From NCBI GenBank assembly GCA_947468255.1, contig CANIMM010000100.1, forward strand, positions 1-9,734: a stretch of 9,734 bases of DNA. The letters are read 5' to 3'. This document shows, piece by piece, positions 1 through 8,454 of the stretch. Numbering within the stretch: position 1 is the stretch's first letter; each line of letters starts with the position of its first letter. Under the pieces are notes generated by a model. It had not been told where the DNA came from, did not search any database, and was given only the letters and a program-made list of their open reading frames with translations. The DNA is from Chitinophagaceae bacterium. GTDB taxonomy: Bacteria > Bacteroidota > Bacteroidia > Chitinophagales > Chitinophagaceae. Both the position numbers and the translations under genes were made by a program.

Positions 1-739
1 ATTTTTCCGGACTGGCAAAATGGATATTTCGGAAAGCAATATTGCCATGATTTCCCTGTAGCATCAGTGGGCCGGTTGGTTGCTCATCTTCAAGCATAGA
101 AGACCTAGTTGGTCCAGTAACTGCAACCTGAGCTTGTACTAAGCTGCCATTTAAATATACTTGTTCAAAAACTGCGTTGGAAATTTTATTTCCTTTCTCA
201 TCAAATTTGGGTGCACGGAATATTACTTTTAAATGTTGCCATAGACCAGGGGCTTTTGCCACATTCATTAAAGGCGCAATTCCTTCATAGCCTTCATTGT
301 TATTTCCGCGACTATCATCCCAGCGTTGGTAAATACCTCCACAATCTGAAAATGTTGGATTTAGCTTTGTCCAGCTGTCAAATAATTGAACTTCATATCG
401 GCCTTGTAAATACACACCTGAATTTGAATTTTTCGCCATCATAAAATCTAGCTCCAGTGCTAGATCCCCAAAGTTTTCTTTGGTAATCAAGTGTGAATGG
501 TTCTTTGGGGTAACGATATTGACTACCGCCCCAGTTCCACTAATAGAATGAATATCTCCATCCTTGGTAAAATCAGCCCCCGCATCAGATGAAATAATCC
601 AGTTTTTTCCTGGCTGCTGAAAAGCATCTAGGTTGGTGAAACTGATATCTGAAAAAGTCTTTGGAAGTTGACAGAAAGCTTGGAACGAGAAAAAAATACC
701 CATGAATAAAATAGGTACAAATCGGCTGGTTTTTATCAT
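1..739 (-). CDS. Secreted DUF1080 (3-keto-disaccharide hydrolase-like) protein, 3' part missing
   Basis: This is the N-terminal 246 codons of a gene that runs off the left edge, so its C-terminus is not visible. It starts at an ATG (739-737) and begins with a lysine/arginine followed by a hydrophobic stretch (residues 7-22) and AFCQLP, which looks like a Sec signal peptide cleaved near residues 22-24; there is no good lipobox. The mature part resembles the DUF1080/PF06439 fold, a concanavalin-like beta sandwich. Typical family blocks are NSGVYLQGRYEVQLFDSW (106-123), CGGIYQRWD (133-141) and GPLMLQGNHGNIAFRNIHF (223-241). Family members are periplasmic or extracellular, often act on carbohydrates, and some hydrolyse 3-keto-glycosides. 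Substrate here cannot be told. It lies downstream of mgtA on the same strand, but a 266-bp gap argues for separate transcription. Family call is confident; the enzymatic role is not. Confidence 0.85.
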   Translation of the reverse strand, partial: MIKTSRFVPILFMGIFFSFQAFCQLPKTFSDISFTNLDAFQQPGKNWIISSDAGADFTKDGDIHSISGTGAVVNIVTPKNHSHLITKENFGDLALELDFMMAKNSNSGVYLQGRYEVQLFDSWTKLNPTFSDCGGIYQRWDDSRGNNNEGYEGIAPLMNVAKAPGLWQHLKVIFRAPKFDEKGNKISNAVFEQVYLNGSLVQAQVAVTGPTRSSMLEDEQPTGPLMLQGNHGNIAFRNIHFASPEK

Positions 740-808
740 AGTTGATTTATTTGTTGTGAATGATGTTAATTGGCGCTAATATTCATAAATAAACTGGCAA
801 AAAAGATG

Positions 809-824
809 AGTTTGAAAACAAACT
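809..824 (-). terminator. Possible weak terminator after mgtA
   Basis: A perfect 6-bp inverted repeat, AGTTTG and CAAACT around a 4-nt loop, lies about 180 nt beyond the mgtA stop codon. Read on the minus strand it is followed four bases later by a run of six T. The stem is AT-rich with only two G-C pairs, so this is a tentative call. Confidence 0.25.
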
Positions 825-1005
825 ATTTTCATTGCAAGTTGATACAAGATACGGTTTATTTTAATTCACCAATTTGCTTATAGATAGGAAGCCGGTTGGT
901 TAGGAAGAATTCTTATGAAGGGAGCTTAAACTACTAGTAAAGCAGTGTAAATAGAGGAAAGGAGAACGGAGCTGAACCTTATTGCTGGCCTTGCCGCATT
1001 GAAAC

Positions 1006-3519
1006 TTATTGTTGAACCTGCCTATAAATCAATCGCTTTACCCATTCTGCGCAAAAAAGATAAAAACACACCAAAATAACTATAAATCCAAGGATGGGAA
1101 GAGGGAGAACTTCAAAGCCAATCTTATTAGCAAATGGCATGTAGGGTAATAGCCACCCGATAATGAGGCAAACTAGTACACTGATGACTAATTTAATTGA
1201 TGGTTTACTCTTAAAAAAGGGCGTTTGTTGTGTGCGTATAATAAAAACTACTAGAATTTGTGTTGCCAATGATTCGATAAACCACCCAGTTTGAAATTGA
1301 GCCTGGTTTACTGCAAAGTAGGTGTATAAAAGCCAGAAAGTAAAAAGGTCGAAAATTGAACTGGTAATGCCAAAAATGAACATATACCGGTAGATCATTT
1401 TTAAATTCCAGTGCTGAGGGCGCTGAATATAACTGTCATCCACATTATCCGAGGGGATGGTTACCTGAGAAAGGTCATATAAAAAATTATTGATCAAGAT
1501 TTGCACTGGGAGCATGGGTAAAAAAGGTAAAAAAAGGGTAGCTGCCGCCACAGAAAACATATTGCCAAAATTGGAACTTAGGCCCATTAGCACATATTTC
1601 ATTGTGTTGCCAAAAGTTTTTCGTCCCTCTAGTATCCCCTCCTTCAATACCAGTAAACTTTTTTCTGTGAGAATGATATCTGCCGATTCCTTTGCAACAT
1701 CTGTAGCGCTGTTGACGGAAATTCCAATATCTGCAGCCTTTAGTGAAGGTGCATCATTGATACCATCCCCCAAATATCCCACCGCAATATGGTTGGCTTT
1801 TAACGCCTCAATGATCCTGTTTTTTTGGTCGGGTGAAAATCGGGTAAATATATTGGTGTTTAATACCCTTTTTTTTAGGGCATCGTCGGTTACAGTATCC
1901 ATCTCATGGCCTTGCATGATACCTTTTATAGGCAAGCCGATTTCCTTACAAATTTTTTGCGTTACCAGTTGGTTATCTCCTGTAATAATTTTGACTTCTA
2001 CACCAATCAGTGCTAGGGCGCGAATTACTTCATTTGCATCCTCTTTGGGAGGATCTAGAAAGGCTACAAATCCTTCAAAAGACAGTTCCATTTCATCTTG
2101 CTTAGTGAATTTTTCCCTTCCATTTACTTTTTTAACGGCAATTGCCAGTACCCGATATCCTTGGGCACTTAGTTTCTCATATTGATCGATAGCAGTTGCT
2201 ACAAAATCTTTTCCTTGAACACAAACTTTTAAAATTTCTTCGGGTGCGCCTTTACAAATGAGTGTAAGCTGGTCCAAGTGCTTTACTACAACACTCATCC
2301 GCTTTCGGTAAAAGTCGAAAGGGATTTCATCAATTTTTTGACAAAAAGAAATTTCTGGTTTTTGATGCCCGAGAATTGCATCATCTAGTGGGTTTTTGAT
2401 GCCTGTTTGAAATAAACTATTTAAATAAGCCAGTTGAAAAACACTGGCAGAATCATTGCCGCAAGCATCCACACATTTTATCAATTTAATTTTGTCTTCT
2501 GTGAGCGTACCAGTTTTATCCGTACATAATACTTCCATACTGCCAAAATTTGGAATAGCAGATAAGTGTTTCACGATCACACCTTTTTTTGCCATTTGCA
2601 GTGACCCTTTCGACATGGTAAGGGACATAATCATGGGAAGCAGTTCAGGGGTTAGGCCAACTGCAATTGCTATCGCAAACATGAATGATTCTAACACATC
2701 TTTTTTCATTAATGCATTAATGAAAAAGATAAATAATACCAGTGCGATGGTAACTTTTAGAATGATATAACCGAATTCACGCATTCCACGGCTAAAATCA
2801 GTTTCCTCTTCTCTGCTGGATAATTTTTGTGCAATTTTACCAAACTCGCTGCCGGAAGCAGTTTGCACCACTACTGCTTTTGCAGTCCCGCTAATTACAC
2901 TAGACCCAAGAAATGCGATATTATTCCAAGAGCTCAAATCATTACTAGCTGATTCGATTGCACCAGGCTGCTTTTCTGCAGGAAAAGATTCGCCTGTAAG
3001 GGAGGATTGATTAATAAAAAAATCCTTTGCTATCAATAGTCTGACATCAGCAGGTATTATTTTACCGGCATTCAGTAGCACAATGTCACCTACACAGATA
3101 TCTTGTGATTGTATTTCTTGTTCTACACCATTTCTTATCACGGTGGCCCTACTTTTTACTGCTTGCTTTAATTTTTCAGCAGCGTTTCCAGCATCCCTTT
3201 CTTGAAAATAATCAATTGCCACACTTGCAATTACAATAACAATAATGATAGTAGCATTGATGGTTTCTGCTACTGAAAAGGAAATAGTAGCAGCAATTAA
3301 TAAAAGAATAATTAACGGGCTTTTAAAATGCTGTGCCAACTCTTTCCACCATGCAAATTTTTTGTGTGAAGGGATAATGTTTAGACCGAATTTTTTTAAG
3401 CGACTAGCGGCTTCGTTTGAAGAGAGTCCTTTATTGATGTCTGTTGAAAAATTCGATACAACCTGAGTTACATTTTGGGATACGATATCCTTTAAATTAG
3501 CAGCTGGAGATATATTCAT
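1006..3519 (-). CDS. mgtA: Mg2+-importing P-type ATPase (MgtA/MgtB type, P3B)
   Basis: An 837-residue inner-membrane P-type ATPase that imports Mg2+ using ATP. An N-terminal cation-ATPase domain (about 1-60) is followed by two membrane segments (about 68-105). The actuator domain has the TGES loop (175-178). The PELLP membrane motif at 291-295 sits in a block very close to E. coli MgtA. The phosphorylation site is DKTGT with Asp334. The nucleotide domain has KGAPE (423-427), and the hinge motifs DPPK (489-492), TGDN (513-516) and GDGINDAP (584-591) follow. The C-terminal membrane region keeps the MgtA signature around IPSDNVDD and QTGWF. It is somewhat shorter than E. coli MgtA (898 residues), mainly at the N-terminus, but all catalytic motifs are present. 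The gene is divergent from the aldolase gene; no clear Shine-Dalgarno precedes the ATG, as usual in Bacteroidota. No Mg2+-sensing leader was recognised in the 199-bp upstream region. Confidence 0.96.
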   Translation of the reverse strand: MNISPAANLKDIVSQNVTQVVSNFSTDINKGLSSNEAASRLKKFGLNIIPSHKKFAWWKELAQHFKSPLIILLLIAATISFSVAETINATIIIVIVIASVAIDYFQERDAGNAAEKLKQAVKSRATVIRNGVEQEIQSQDICVGDIVLLNAGKIIPADVRLLIAKDFFINQSSLTGESFPAEKQPGAIESASNDLSSWNNIAFLGSSVISGTAKAVVVQTASGSEFGKIAQKLSSREEETDFSRGMREFGYIILKVTIALVLFIFFINALMKKDVLESFMFAIAIAVGLTPELLPMIMSLTMSKGSLQMAKKGVIVKHLSAIPNFGSMEVLCTDKTGTLTEDKIKLIKCVDACGNDSASVFQLAYLNSLFQTGIKNPLDDAILGHQKPEISFCQKIDEIPFDFYRKRMSVVVKHLDQLTLICKGAPEEILKVCVQGKDFVATAIDQYEKLSAQGYRVLAIAVKKVNGREKFTKQDEMELSFEGFVAFLDPPKEDANEVIRALALIGVEVKIITGDNQLVTQKICKEIGLPIKGIMQGHEMDTVTDDALKKRVLNTNIFTRFSPDQKNRIIEALKANHIAVGYLGDGINDAPSLKAADIGISVNSATDVAKESADIILTEKSLLVLKEGILEGRKTFGNTMKYVLMGLSSNFGNMFSVAAATLFLPFLPMLPVQILINNFLYDLSQVTIPSDNVDDSYIQRPQHWNLKMIYRYMFIFGITSSIFDLFTFWLLYTYFAVNQAQFQTGWFIESLATQILVVFIIRTQQTPFFKSKPSIKLVISVLVCLIIGWLLPYMPFANKIGFEVLPLPILGFIVILVCFYLFCAEWVKRLIYRQVQQ

Positions 3520-3638
3520 TTCAATGTTGAATGTGCGCGACCAAATAACTAGTAAATTCTTTTATAGTTTTCTCGGAATTGTGCTACTAAAGTATGGGTG
3601 AAAAGGGTGGTAAAAGCTGACAGGCATTTCATTAGTGG

Positions 3639-3652
3639 ATGATGCGTATCAT
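3639..3652. promoter_or_regulatory. FNR/CRP-like palindrome between mgtA and fbaB
   Basis: The sequence ATGATGCGTATCAT is an inverted repeat with 5-bp arms (ATGAT and ATCAT) and a 4-bp spacer. It matches the general FNR-box layout TTGAT-N4-ATCAA at 8 of the 10 defined positions. It lies 120 bp upstream of the mgtA start and 67 bp upstream of the aldolase start, so a regulator bound here could act on either gene. Palindromes of this size occur by chance in AT-rich DNA, and no regulator gene is visible in the window. Confidence 0.3.
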
Positions 3653-3718
3653 AGATGGGGTCAATTTTAATTATTTTATTTGTAATCCATATAGATATTT
3701 TATTTATCAGTTGCTAAT

Positions 3719-4792
3719 ATGACGCTCAATGAAATCGTTGATTTAATTGGTAAGGAGCATGAAAATTTACTTACACACTCCTGCAGCACTGTGGTAAAAG
3801 AACAGTTACATCTTCCCTCTGCTCATTTTATTGAAACGGTATTAAGCGATTCTAACCGGAATGGGCAAACGCTCAGGAGTATTAGTGCTTTATTGGGCGC
3901 AGGTAGACTTTCAGGTTCCGGGTATTTATCTGTCTTGCCAGTGGATCAAGGCGTAGAACATAGTGCAGGGGCTTCTTTTGCACCCAACCCGATTTATTTT
4001 GATCCGGAAAATATTGTAAAACTTGCAATCGAAGGTGGGTGTAATGCGGTTGCTTCCAGTATTGGGGTATTGGGCATGGTTGCAAGAAAGTATGCTCATA
4101 AAATACCTTTTATAGTTAAGCTTAACCACAATGAATTACTTAGCTACCCAAACAAATACGAGCAGGTGTTATTTGGATCGGTAAAAGATGCTTGGAATTT
4201 GGGTGCCGTAGCTATAGGGGCTTCGATATATTTTGGTTCTGCAGAATCTACTAGGCAAATTACTGAGATTGCAGGCATTTTTGAAGAGGCCCATTCCTTT
4301 GGTATGGCTACAGTTTTATGGTGTTATTTACGAAATTCTATTTTTAATAGAGCCGATGCGGACTATCATCTTTCTGCAGATTTAACTGGCCAGGCTAATT
4401 ATTTGGGGGCTACAATTCAAGCGGATATCATCAAACAGAAATTGCCTATCAATAATGGCGGCTATATTGCTTTGAATTTATCAAAAGGCGGATATGGCAA
4501 AATGGATGAACGAATGTATACTCAATTAGCCTCTAGTCATCCGATTGATCTTTGTCGCTACCAGGTCGTCAATTGCTGGATGGGGCGGGTTGGGTTAATT
4601 AACTCCGGCGGGGCATCGCAGGGTCAATCAGATTTGAAAGCGGCAATTATAACTGCCATTATTAATAAACGTGCAGGTGGTATGGGATTGATTTCAGGAA
4701 GAAAAGCTTTTCAGCGATCTATGAAGGATGGCATTGGGTTGTTGAATGCTATTCAGGATGTCTATCTCGAAAAAGAAATTTCGATTGCATAA
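3719..4792 (+). CDS. fbaB: Class I fructose-bisphosphate aldolase (FbaB/DhnA type)
   Basis: A 357-residue cytosolic enzyme, closely similar throughout to E. coli FbaB (350 residues). It cleaves fructose-1,6-bisphosphate reversibly to dihydroxyacetone phosphate and glyceraldehyde-3-phosphate through a Schiff base, without a metal. Visible family blocks are [15 protein letters not shown] (73-87), [13 protein letters not shown] (133-145), [13 protein letters not shown] (162-174) and [13 protein letters not shown] (215-227). Lys239 in ADIIKQK is the expected Schiff-base lysine because it aligns with Lys237 of FbaB. The phosphate-binding end is INSGGAS (294-300) and [13 protein letters not shown] (319-331). 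The ATG at 3719 gives the same N-terminus as the E. coli protein (MTDIAQLLGKDADNLL versus [18 protein letters not shown]). The gene is divergent from mgtA and is followed after 95 bp by the CHAD gene on the same strand. This aldolase type often serves gluconeogenic or stress conditions; that role is inferred here. Confidence 0.97.
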   Translation: MTLNEIVDLIGKEHENLLTHSCSTVVKEQLHLPSAHFIETVLSDSNRNGQTLRSISALLGAGRLSGSGYLSVLPVDQGVEHSAGASFAPNPIYFDPENIVKLAIEGGCNAVASSIGVLGMVARKYAHKIPFIVKLNHNELLSYPNKYEQVLFGSVKDAWNLGAVAIGASIYFGSAESTRQITEIAGIFEEAHSFGMATVLWCYLRNSIFNRADADYHLSADLTGQANYLGATIQADIIKQKLPINNGGYIALNLSKGGYGKMDERMYTQLASSHPIDLCRYQVVNCWMGRVGLINSGGASQGQSDLKAAIITAIINKRAGGMGLISGRKAFQRSMKDGIGLLNAIQDVYLEKEISIA

Positions 4793-4887
4793 ATTAATAC
4801 TACAGTTTGCTAGCGTTATTTTATAAATAATATATTTTTTTATAAGTAGTTGGGGTTGGAGCGGACAACTGTCTAATTTTTCGAGCG

Positions 4888-5754
4888 ATGAATCAAAATA
4901 AAATCTGCAGCATAAAAAAAAAGCATTTTAAAAAGCTTGAACAACATGCATCAATGATTTTGGAAAATTTCCAAGAGGATGCTATACATCAATTTCGAGT
5001 GGAGTATAAAAAATGCCGGACTTTCATTCGGTTGGGTTCAGTTGCTTTGGGTTTTGACAAAGGGGTTAGGATGTCCAAAAAAATAAAAAGCTGGTACAAT
5101 GTACTCGGACATCTTCGCGACCTTCAATTACTGCGACAACGGGTTATTGCTGCTTTTGAATTGCAACAGGTAAAGCCCCAGGACTATATCCATTCTATAG
5201 AAAACGAGCTATTTAAATTGAAATATGGGTTGTCTATACAATCTTTAAAAGCAGCGGTTAAAAAAAATCAAAAAAATATCAATAAGGTTTTTCCTAAAAA
5301 AATTTCAAAAAGGGAATGTTTACAATTCGTTTTTCAAAATTTACTAAAGGTATATGAGGTTTTATTGAAAGGCGAATTGGCCGATTACGATATCCACATG
5401 GTTCGGAAATATTTAAAAGACATTTCTTTTTATCTATCAATACAGAAACAGCGTTTATCTGATATTGCACCTTCAATTATTTTTAATAGCAATAATGATG
5501 CTTATCTAAAAGCGCTGTTAGAAGAACTTGGTAAATTTCAGGACCTGTGCACCGCAGTAATTTTATTAAAATCAACCAGTTTAGATTCGTTTAATTTGGA
5601 TGAGCAAAATATGCTTATACAGTTAAATCGACAATGGGTTCAGGAAAAGGAACAATTTAGTAAAATATTGAATCGGATTTTGAAAGGAGAGCATTGTACC
5701 GCTCAGCCTCCATACGTAGCCGTTATTGCTAACTTTAGTTTGAGAGAGGAATAG
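4888..5754 (+). CDS. CHAD-domain protein, probable polyphosphate binder
   Basis: A 288-residue, lysine-rich, all-helical soluble protein with the two-part CHAD (conserved histidine alpha-helical) architecture. The first repeat has the hallmark AIHQFRVEYKKCR (32-44), with the conserved His34, Arg37, Lys41/Lys42 and Arg44, followed by LGHLRDLQ (73-80). The second repeat has DIHMVRKYLKDISFY (168-182), with His170, Arg173 and Lys174, followed by LGKFQD (214-219). In characterised CHAD proteins such basic residues line a pore that binds inorganic polyphosphate, and the proteins go to polyphosphate granules. No CYTH (triphosphatase) domain is attached, so this is a stand-alone CHAD protein. It sits 95 bp after fbaB and 114 bp before mlaE on the same strand. 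Co-transcription with either is possible but not shown. The domain call is firm; the biological role is inferred from the family. Confidence 0.88.
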   Translation: MNQNKICSIKKKHFKKLEQHASMILENFQEDAIHQFRVEYKKCRTFIRLGSVALGFDKGVRMSKKIKSWYNVLGHLRDLQLLRQRVIAAFELQQVKPQDYIHSIENELFKLKYGLSIQSLKAAVKKNQKNINKVFPKKISKRECLQFVFQNLLKVYEVLLKGELADYDIHMVRKYLKDISFYLSIQKQRLSDIAPSIIFNSNNDAYLKALLEELGKFQDLCTAVILLKSTSLDSFNLDEQNMLIQLNRQWVQEKEQFSKILNRILKGEHCTAQPPYVAVIANFSLREE

Positions 5755-5806
5755 GTTGATTGTGGGGAATAAAGTTGGGCGACCGTTCAGTTATAAAATT
5801 AAATGA

Positions 5807-5823
5807 ACAAGCCTCACGCTTGT
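5807..5823. repeat. Short inverted repeat between the CHAD gene and mlaE
   Basis: ACAAGC and GCTTGT form a perfect 6-bp inverted repeat around a 5-nt loop (CTCAC), 53 bp after the CHAD stop and 46 bp before the mlaE start. AT-rich DNA follows, but the first long T run comes about 15 bases later, so it is a poor terminator. It may be an operator or a weak RNA hairpin, or chance. Confidence 0.3.
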
Positions 5824-5868
5824 AAATAATAAATTAATTTTTTGTGTAATAATATGTGTAACTTGTAA

Positions 5869-6666
5869 ATGTATAAATTACCCTATAAAATGATTGCCTC
5901 TTACCTGCCTAGCTTGAATATTTTCTTAAAAGAAGCTGGAGAAATAGCTCGGTTTACTGGACGTTTTTTTACCCAATGGTTTAAGCCCCGTTACGAAATT
6001 GCTGAATTATTGCGTCAATGTTTTGTTATCGGTTATAGATCCCTTCCACTGGTAGGGTTAACCGCTTTTATTTTAGGGTTAGTACTCACTATCCAGTTGC
6101 GGCCCTCAATGGAGGATTACGGGGTTGCTTCCCAGCTTCCAGCAATTGTTGGTATTGCAATTATACGTGAAATTGGTCCTGTAATAGTGGCTTTAATATT
6201 TGCCGGAAAAATTGGAAGTAGTATTGGCGCTGAATTGGGGTCTATGAAAGTTACGGAGCAAATAGATGCAATGGAGGTAAGTGGCACCAATCCATTTAAG
6301 TACTTGGTGGTAACGAGGGTGCTAGCAGCTACCTTAATGTTACCGGTACTTGTTTTATTGGGTGATGCAGTGTCATTGTATGGATCTTGGCTGGGTGTAA
6401 ATATCCGTGGGAATACTAGTTTTTATTTATTTTGGACGCAAGTTTTCAATAGCATTACTTTTAGCGATGTTTTACCTGCCTTTATTAAGAGTTATTTTTT
6501 TGGCTTTGCAGTTGGTGTAGTTGGATGTTATAAAGGGTTTAATAGCAATAAGGGTACCGAAGGGGTAGGACGCTCTGCCAATTCTGCTGTGGTGGTTTCG
6601 TCCGTTATGATTTTCCTTATTGATTTACTGGCGGTTCAGGTAACCGATGTGCTTGGCTTAAATTGA
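5869..6666 (+). CDS. mlaE: MlaE-type ABC transporter permease for lipid transport
   Basis: A 265-residue polytopic inner-membrane protein of the MlaE/YrbE permease family, the membrane core of MCE lipid transporters that move phospholipids between the inner and outer membranes. An N-terminal amphipathic interface helix (about 15-55) precedes membrane segments near 57-77, 88-112, 145-175, 205-222 and 238-260. The cytoplasmic coupling region holds the family hallmark EQIDAMEVSGTNP (130-142), preceded by FAGKIGSSIGAELGSMKVT (111-129). Length is normal for the family. It is the first gene of a tight three-gene unit: its stop overlaps a possible TTG start of mlaF, and the first mlaF ATG lies 5 bp after the stop. 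This arrangement matches mlaE-mlaF-mlaD operons elsewhere in Bacteroidota. No clear promoter could be picked in the 114 bp upstream. Confidence 0.95.
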   Translation: MYKLPYKMIASYLPSLNIFLKEAGEIARFTGRFFTQWFKPRYEIAELLRQCFVIGYRSLPLVGLTAFILGLVLTIQLRPSMEDYGVASQLPAIVGIAIIREIGPVIVALIFAGKIGSSIGAELGSMKVTEQIDAMEVSGTNPFKYLVVTRVLAATLMLPVLVLLGDAVSLYGSWLGVNIRGNTSFYLFWTQVFNSITFSDVLPAFIKSYFFGFAVGVVGCYKGFNSNKGTEGVGRSANSAVVVSSVMIFLIDLLAVQVTDVLGLN

Positions 6667-6671
6667 TTAAA

Positions 6672-7448
6672 ATGCCTAAAAATTTTTCATTGAATAGCAA
6701 TAATGACAAGGCGGAATCATCAGAAACGGTACTGTCGATTGAGCATCTTTATAAGTCTTTTGGAGCCAATAAGGTGTTGGTTGATTTTAATCTTGATTTA
6801 GTAAGAGGTGAAAATGTGGTCGTATTGGGAAAATCAGGATCAGGGAAATCGGTATTGATTAAATGTATTATTAGTTTATTGAACCCCGATAGCGGGAGTA
6901 TACGAATGTTTGGAAGTAATATTCCAGATATCAAAAATGACGTGTTGGATAAAATACGGGCTAAAGTGGGCTTTTTGTTTCAAAGCAATGCCTTGTACGA
7001 CTCCATGACGGTAAGGGAGAATTTAGAATTTCCTCTGCGCAGACATTGGATATCGGTCACCCAAAGGCAAGTGAATGCAATGGTTCAGGAAGCCTTAGAG
7101 GAAGTAGGATTGGCCCATACAATTGACAGTATGCCGGCTGAATTGTCGGGGGGGATGCGAAAAAGAATTGCGCTAGCTCGAACCTTGATATTGAAGCCGG
7201 AAATTATTTTATATGACGAGCCAACCACCGGGCTTGATCCTATCACGGCCAAGGAAATAATTAATCTTATGATTGAAATAAGAGAGCGGTATACTACCAC
7301 TTCATTAATCATATCCCATGATATGAACTGTGTAAGAATGGCAAGCAGTAGGGTGGTAATGTTAATTGATGGGAGTTGTTACGCTAGTGGCAGTTTCGAT
7401 CAATTAGCCAATAATGCAGATCCTAAAGTGAAACAATTTTTTGAATAA
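6672..7448 (+). CDS. mlaF: MlaF-type ABC transporter ATPase
   Basis: A 258-residue ABC ATPase (counted from the ATG at 6672) that powers the MlaE permease from the cytoplasmic side. Motifs in order are Walker A GKSGSGKS (53-60), Q-loop Gln104 in FLFQSNALYDSMTVREN, the signature LSGGM (158-162), Walker B ILYDEP with Asp182/Glu183, a TTGLDP D-loop region, and the H-loop His216. SNALYDSMTVRENLEFPL and SGGMRKRIALART are typical of the MlaF/Ttg2A subfamily. A TTG at 6663, overlapping the mlaE stop, would add three residues (MIK). I prefer the ATG because Bacteroidota rarely start at TTG and the ABC domain begins well downstream at about residue 19. The gene ends 8 bp before mlaD, which implies one transcript for all three subunits. 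Confidence 0.95.
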   Translation: MPKNFSLNSNNDKAESSETVLSIEHLYKSFGANKVLVDFNLDLVRGENVVVLGKSGSGKSVLIKCIISLLNPDSGSIRMFGSNIPDIKNDVLDKIRAKVGFLFQSNALYDSMTVRENLEFPLRRHWISVTQRQVNAMVQEALEEVGLAHTIDSMPAELSGGMRKRIALARTLILKPEIILYDEPTTGLDPITAKEIINLMIEIRERYTTTSLIISHDMNCVRMASSRVVMLIDGSCYASGSFDQLANNADPKVKQFFE

Positions 7449-7456
7449 TACGGTAT

Positions 7457-8452
7457 ATGGAAAATCGGACGGTAAACAATATTAAATTAGGGGCTTTTGT
7501 TTTGGGAGGCTTGTTGTTCCTTGTTGTATTATTATATATGATTGGGGCTAATAGAAGCTTATTTGGAGCTACTTATTTGCTGAAGGCAAGGTTTGAAAAT
7601 GTGCAGGGCTTGGTTGCGGGTAACAATGTTCGTTTTTCTGGTATCCAGGCTGGCACTGTAAAAAATATTACCATACTCAATGATACGGTTATTGAGATTT
7701 CAATGCTCATTGATAAAAAAATGTTGATGATCATTCGAAACAACGCTTTAGTTTCTATTGGAACAGACGGTTTGGTAGGTAATAAGGTGGTAAACATCGT
7801 GCCATCTAAGGTTTCTGCTCCCTTGGCTAAGGAAGCGGAAATATTGCAGGCTAAAAGAGCCGTAAGTCCTGATGAGATGTTGCAGACGCTGTATACTACC
7901 AATAATGACATCGCTGTTATAGCAGCCAATTTAAAAACCACGGTGCAAAGAATAAATAGCAGTAGTGCTTTGTGGGCATTGCTTTCCGACCCATCCATTC
8001 CCAAAGATCTAAAGATATCGGTAGCTCATATTCGAGATGCTACAGGTAAAGCGGGCAATATTGTAGATAATCTCGACTTGATGGTAGAAGATGTGAAAGT
8101 AGGCAAGGGGCTTCTGGGAAAGTTAATGAGGGATGAGTCTTTAGCAAAAAATCTGGAAGCGGCTGTTGTAAAAATTAACCGGGTGGTAGAGCAAGCCGAT
8201 TCCCTTGCTGGGGAATTTAGCGGATTGGTAACAGATATTAGACTGGATGCCACCAAAGGAAAAGGCACCCTTCATACATTGCTTAGGGACTCCCTGATGG
8301 CAGCGAGCTTAACCAATAGCTTAGAAAATATCCAGCAGGGCACGGATGGGTTTAACCAGAATATGGAGGCTATTAAGCATAGCTTTTTATTGCGAGGGTA
8401 CTATAAGAAATTGAAAAAACAACAGCAGAAAAACGAAAAAAAACAAGAGTAA
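7457..8452 (+). CDS. mlaD: MlaD-type MCE-domain lipid-binding protein
   Basis: A 331-residue periplasmic protein anchored by one N-terminal membrane helix (about 11-30). A single MCE domain spans about 38-116 and contains VQGLVAGNNVRFSGIQAG (49-66) and IGTDGLVGNKVVNI (101-114), both typical of the family. MCE proteins form hexameric rings on MlaE and pass phospholipids across the periplasm. After the MCE domain comes a long, helix-prone C-terminal region containing three spaced copies of a short motif (about 170-185, 216-234 and 268-290), then FLLRGYYKK (310-318) and a very lysine/glutamine-rich tail. It is much longer than E. coli MlaD (183 residues), as is common for Bacteroidota MCE proteins. 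It is the third gene of the mlaEFD unit. No mlaA, mlaB or mlaC is in the window, so these would have to be elsewhere or be replaced by the long C-terminus. Confidence 0.94.
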   Translation: MENRTVNNIKLGAFVLGGLLFLVVLLYMIGANRSLFGATYLLKARFENVQGLVAGNNVRFSGIQAGTVKNITILNDTVIEISMLIDKKMLMIIRNNALVSIGTDGLVGNKVVNIVPSKVSAPLAKEAEILQAKRAVSPDEMLQTLYTTNNDIAVIAANLKTTVQRINSSSALWALLSDPSIPKDLKISVAHIRDATGKAGNIVDNLDLMVEDVKVGKGLLGKLMRDESLAKNLEAAVVKINRVVEQADSLAGEFSGLVTDIRLDATKGKGTLHTLLRDSLMAASLTNSLENIQQGTDGFNQNMEAIKHSFLLRGYYKKLKKQQQKNEKKQE

Positions 8453-8454
8453 AT

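Noticed and set aside
211..444. A 77-codon plus-strand ORF at the left end
   Set aside because: It is antisense to the DUF1080 gene, whose conserved family motifs are on the other strand.
844..872. Bacteroidota-type promoter for the DUF1080 gene (TTG, 18-bp spacer, TATCTTGT on the minus strand)
   Set aside because: The -7 element does not match TAnnTTTG well, and several equally weak matches exist in this AT-rich gap.
1490..2185. A 231-codon plus-strand ORF opposite mgtA
   Set aside because: It lies entirely antisense to clearly conserved MgtA coding sequence, and its translation resembles no family; it is a shadow of the real gene.
3520..3718. Mg2+-sensing leader or riboswitch upstream of mgtA
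   Set aside because: I saw no long GC-rich structured segment, no leader ORF with a proline run and no resemblance to known Mg2+ riboswitches in the 199 bp.
7573..8004. A 143-codon minus-strand ORF opposite mlaD
   Set aside because: It is antisense to the MCE domain of mlaD, has low-complexity composition and no recognisable family.
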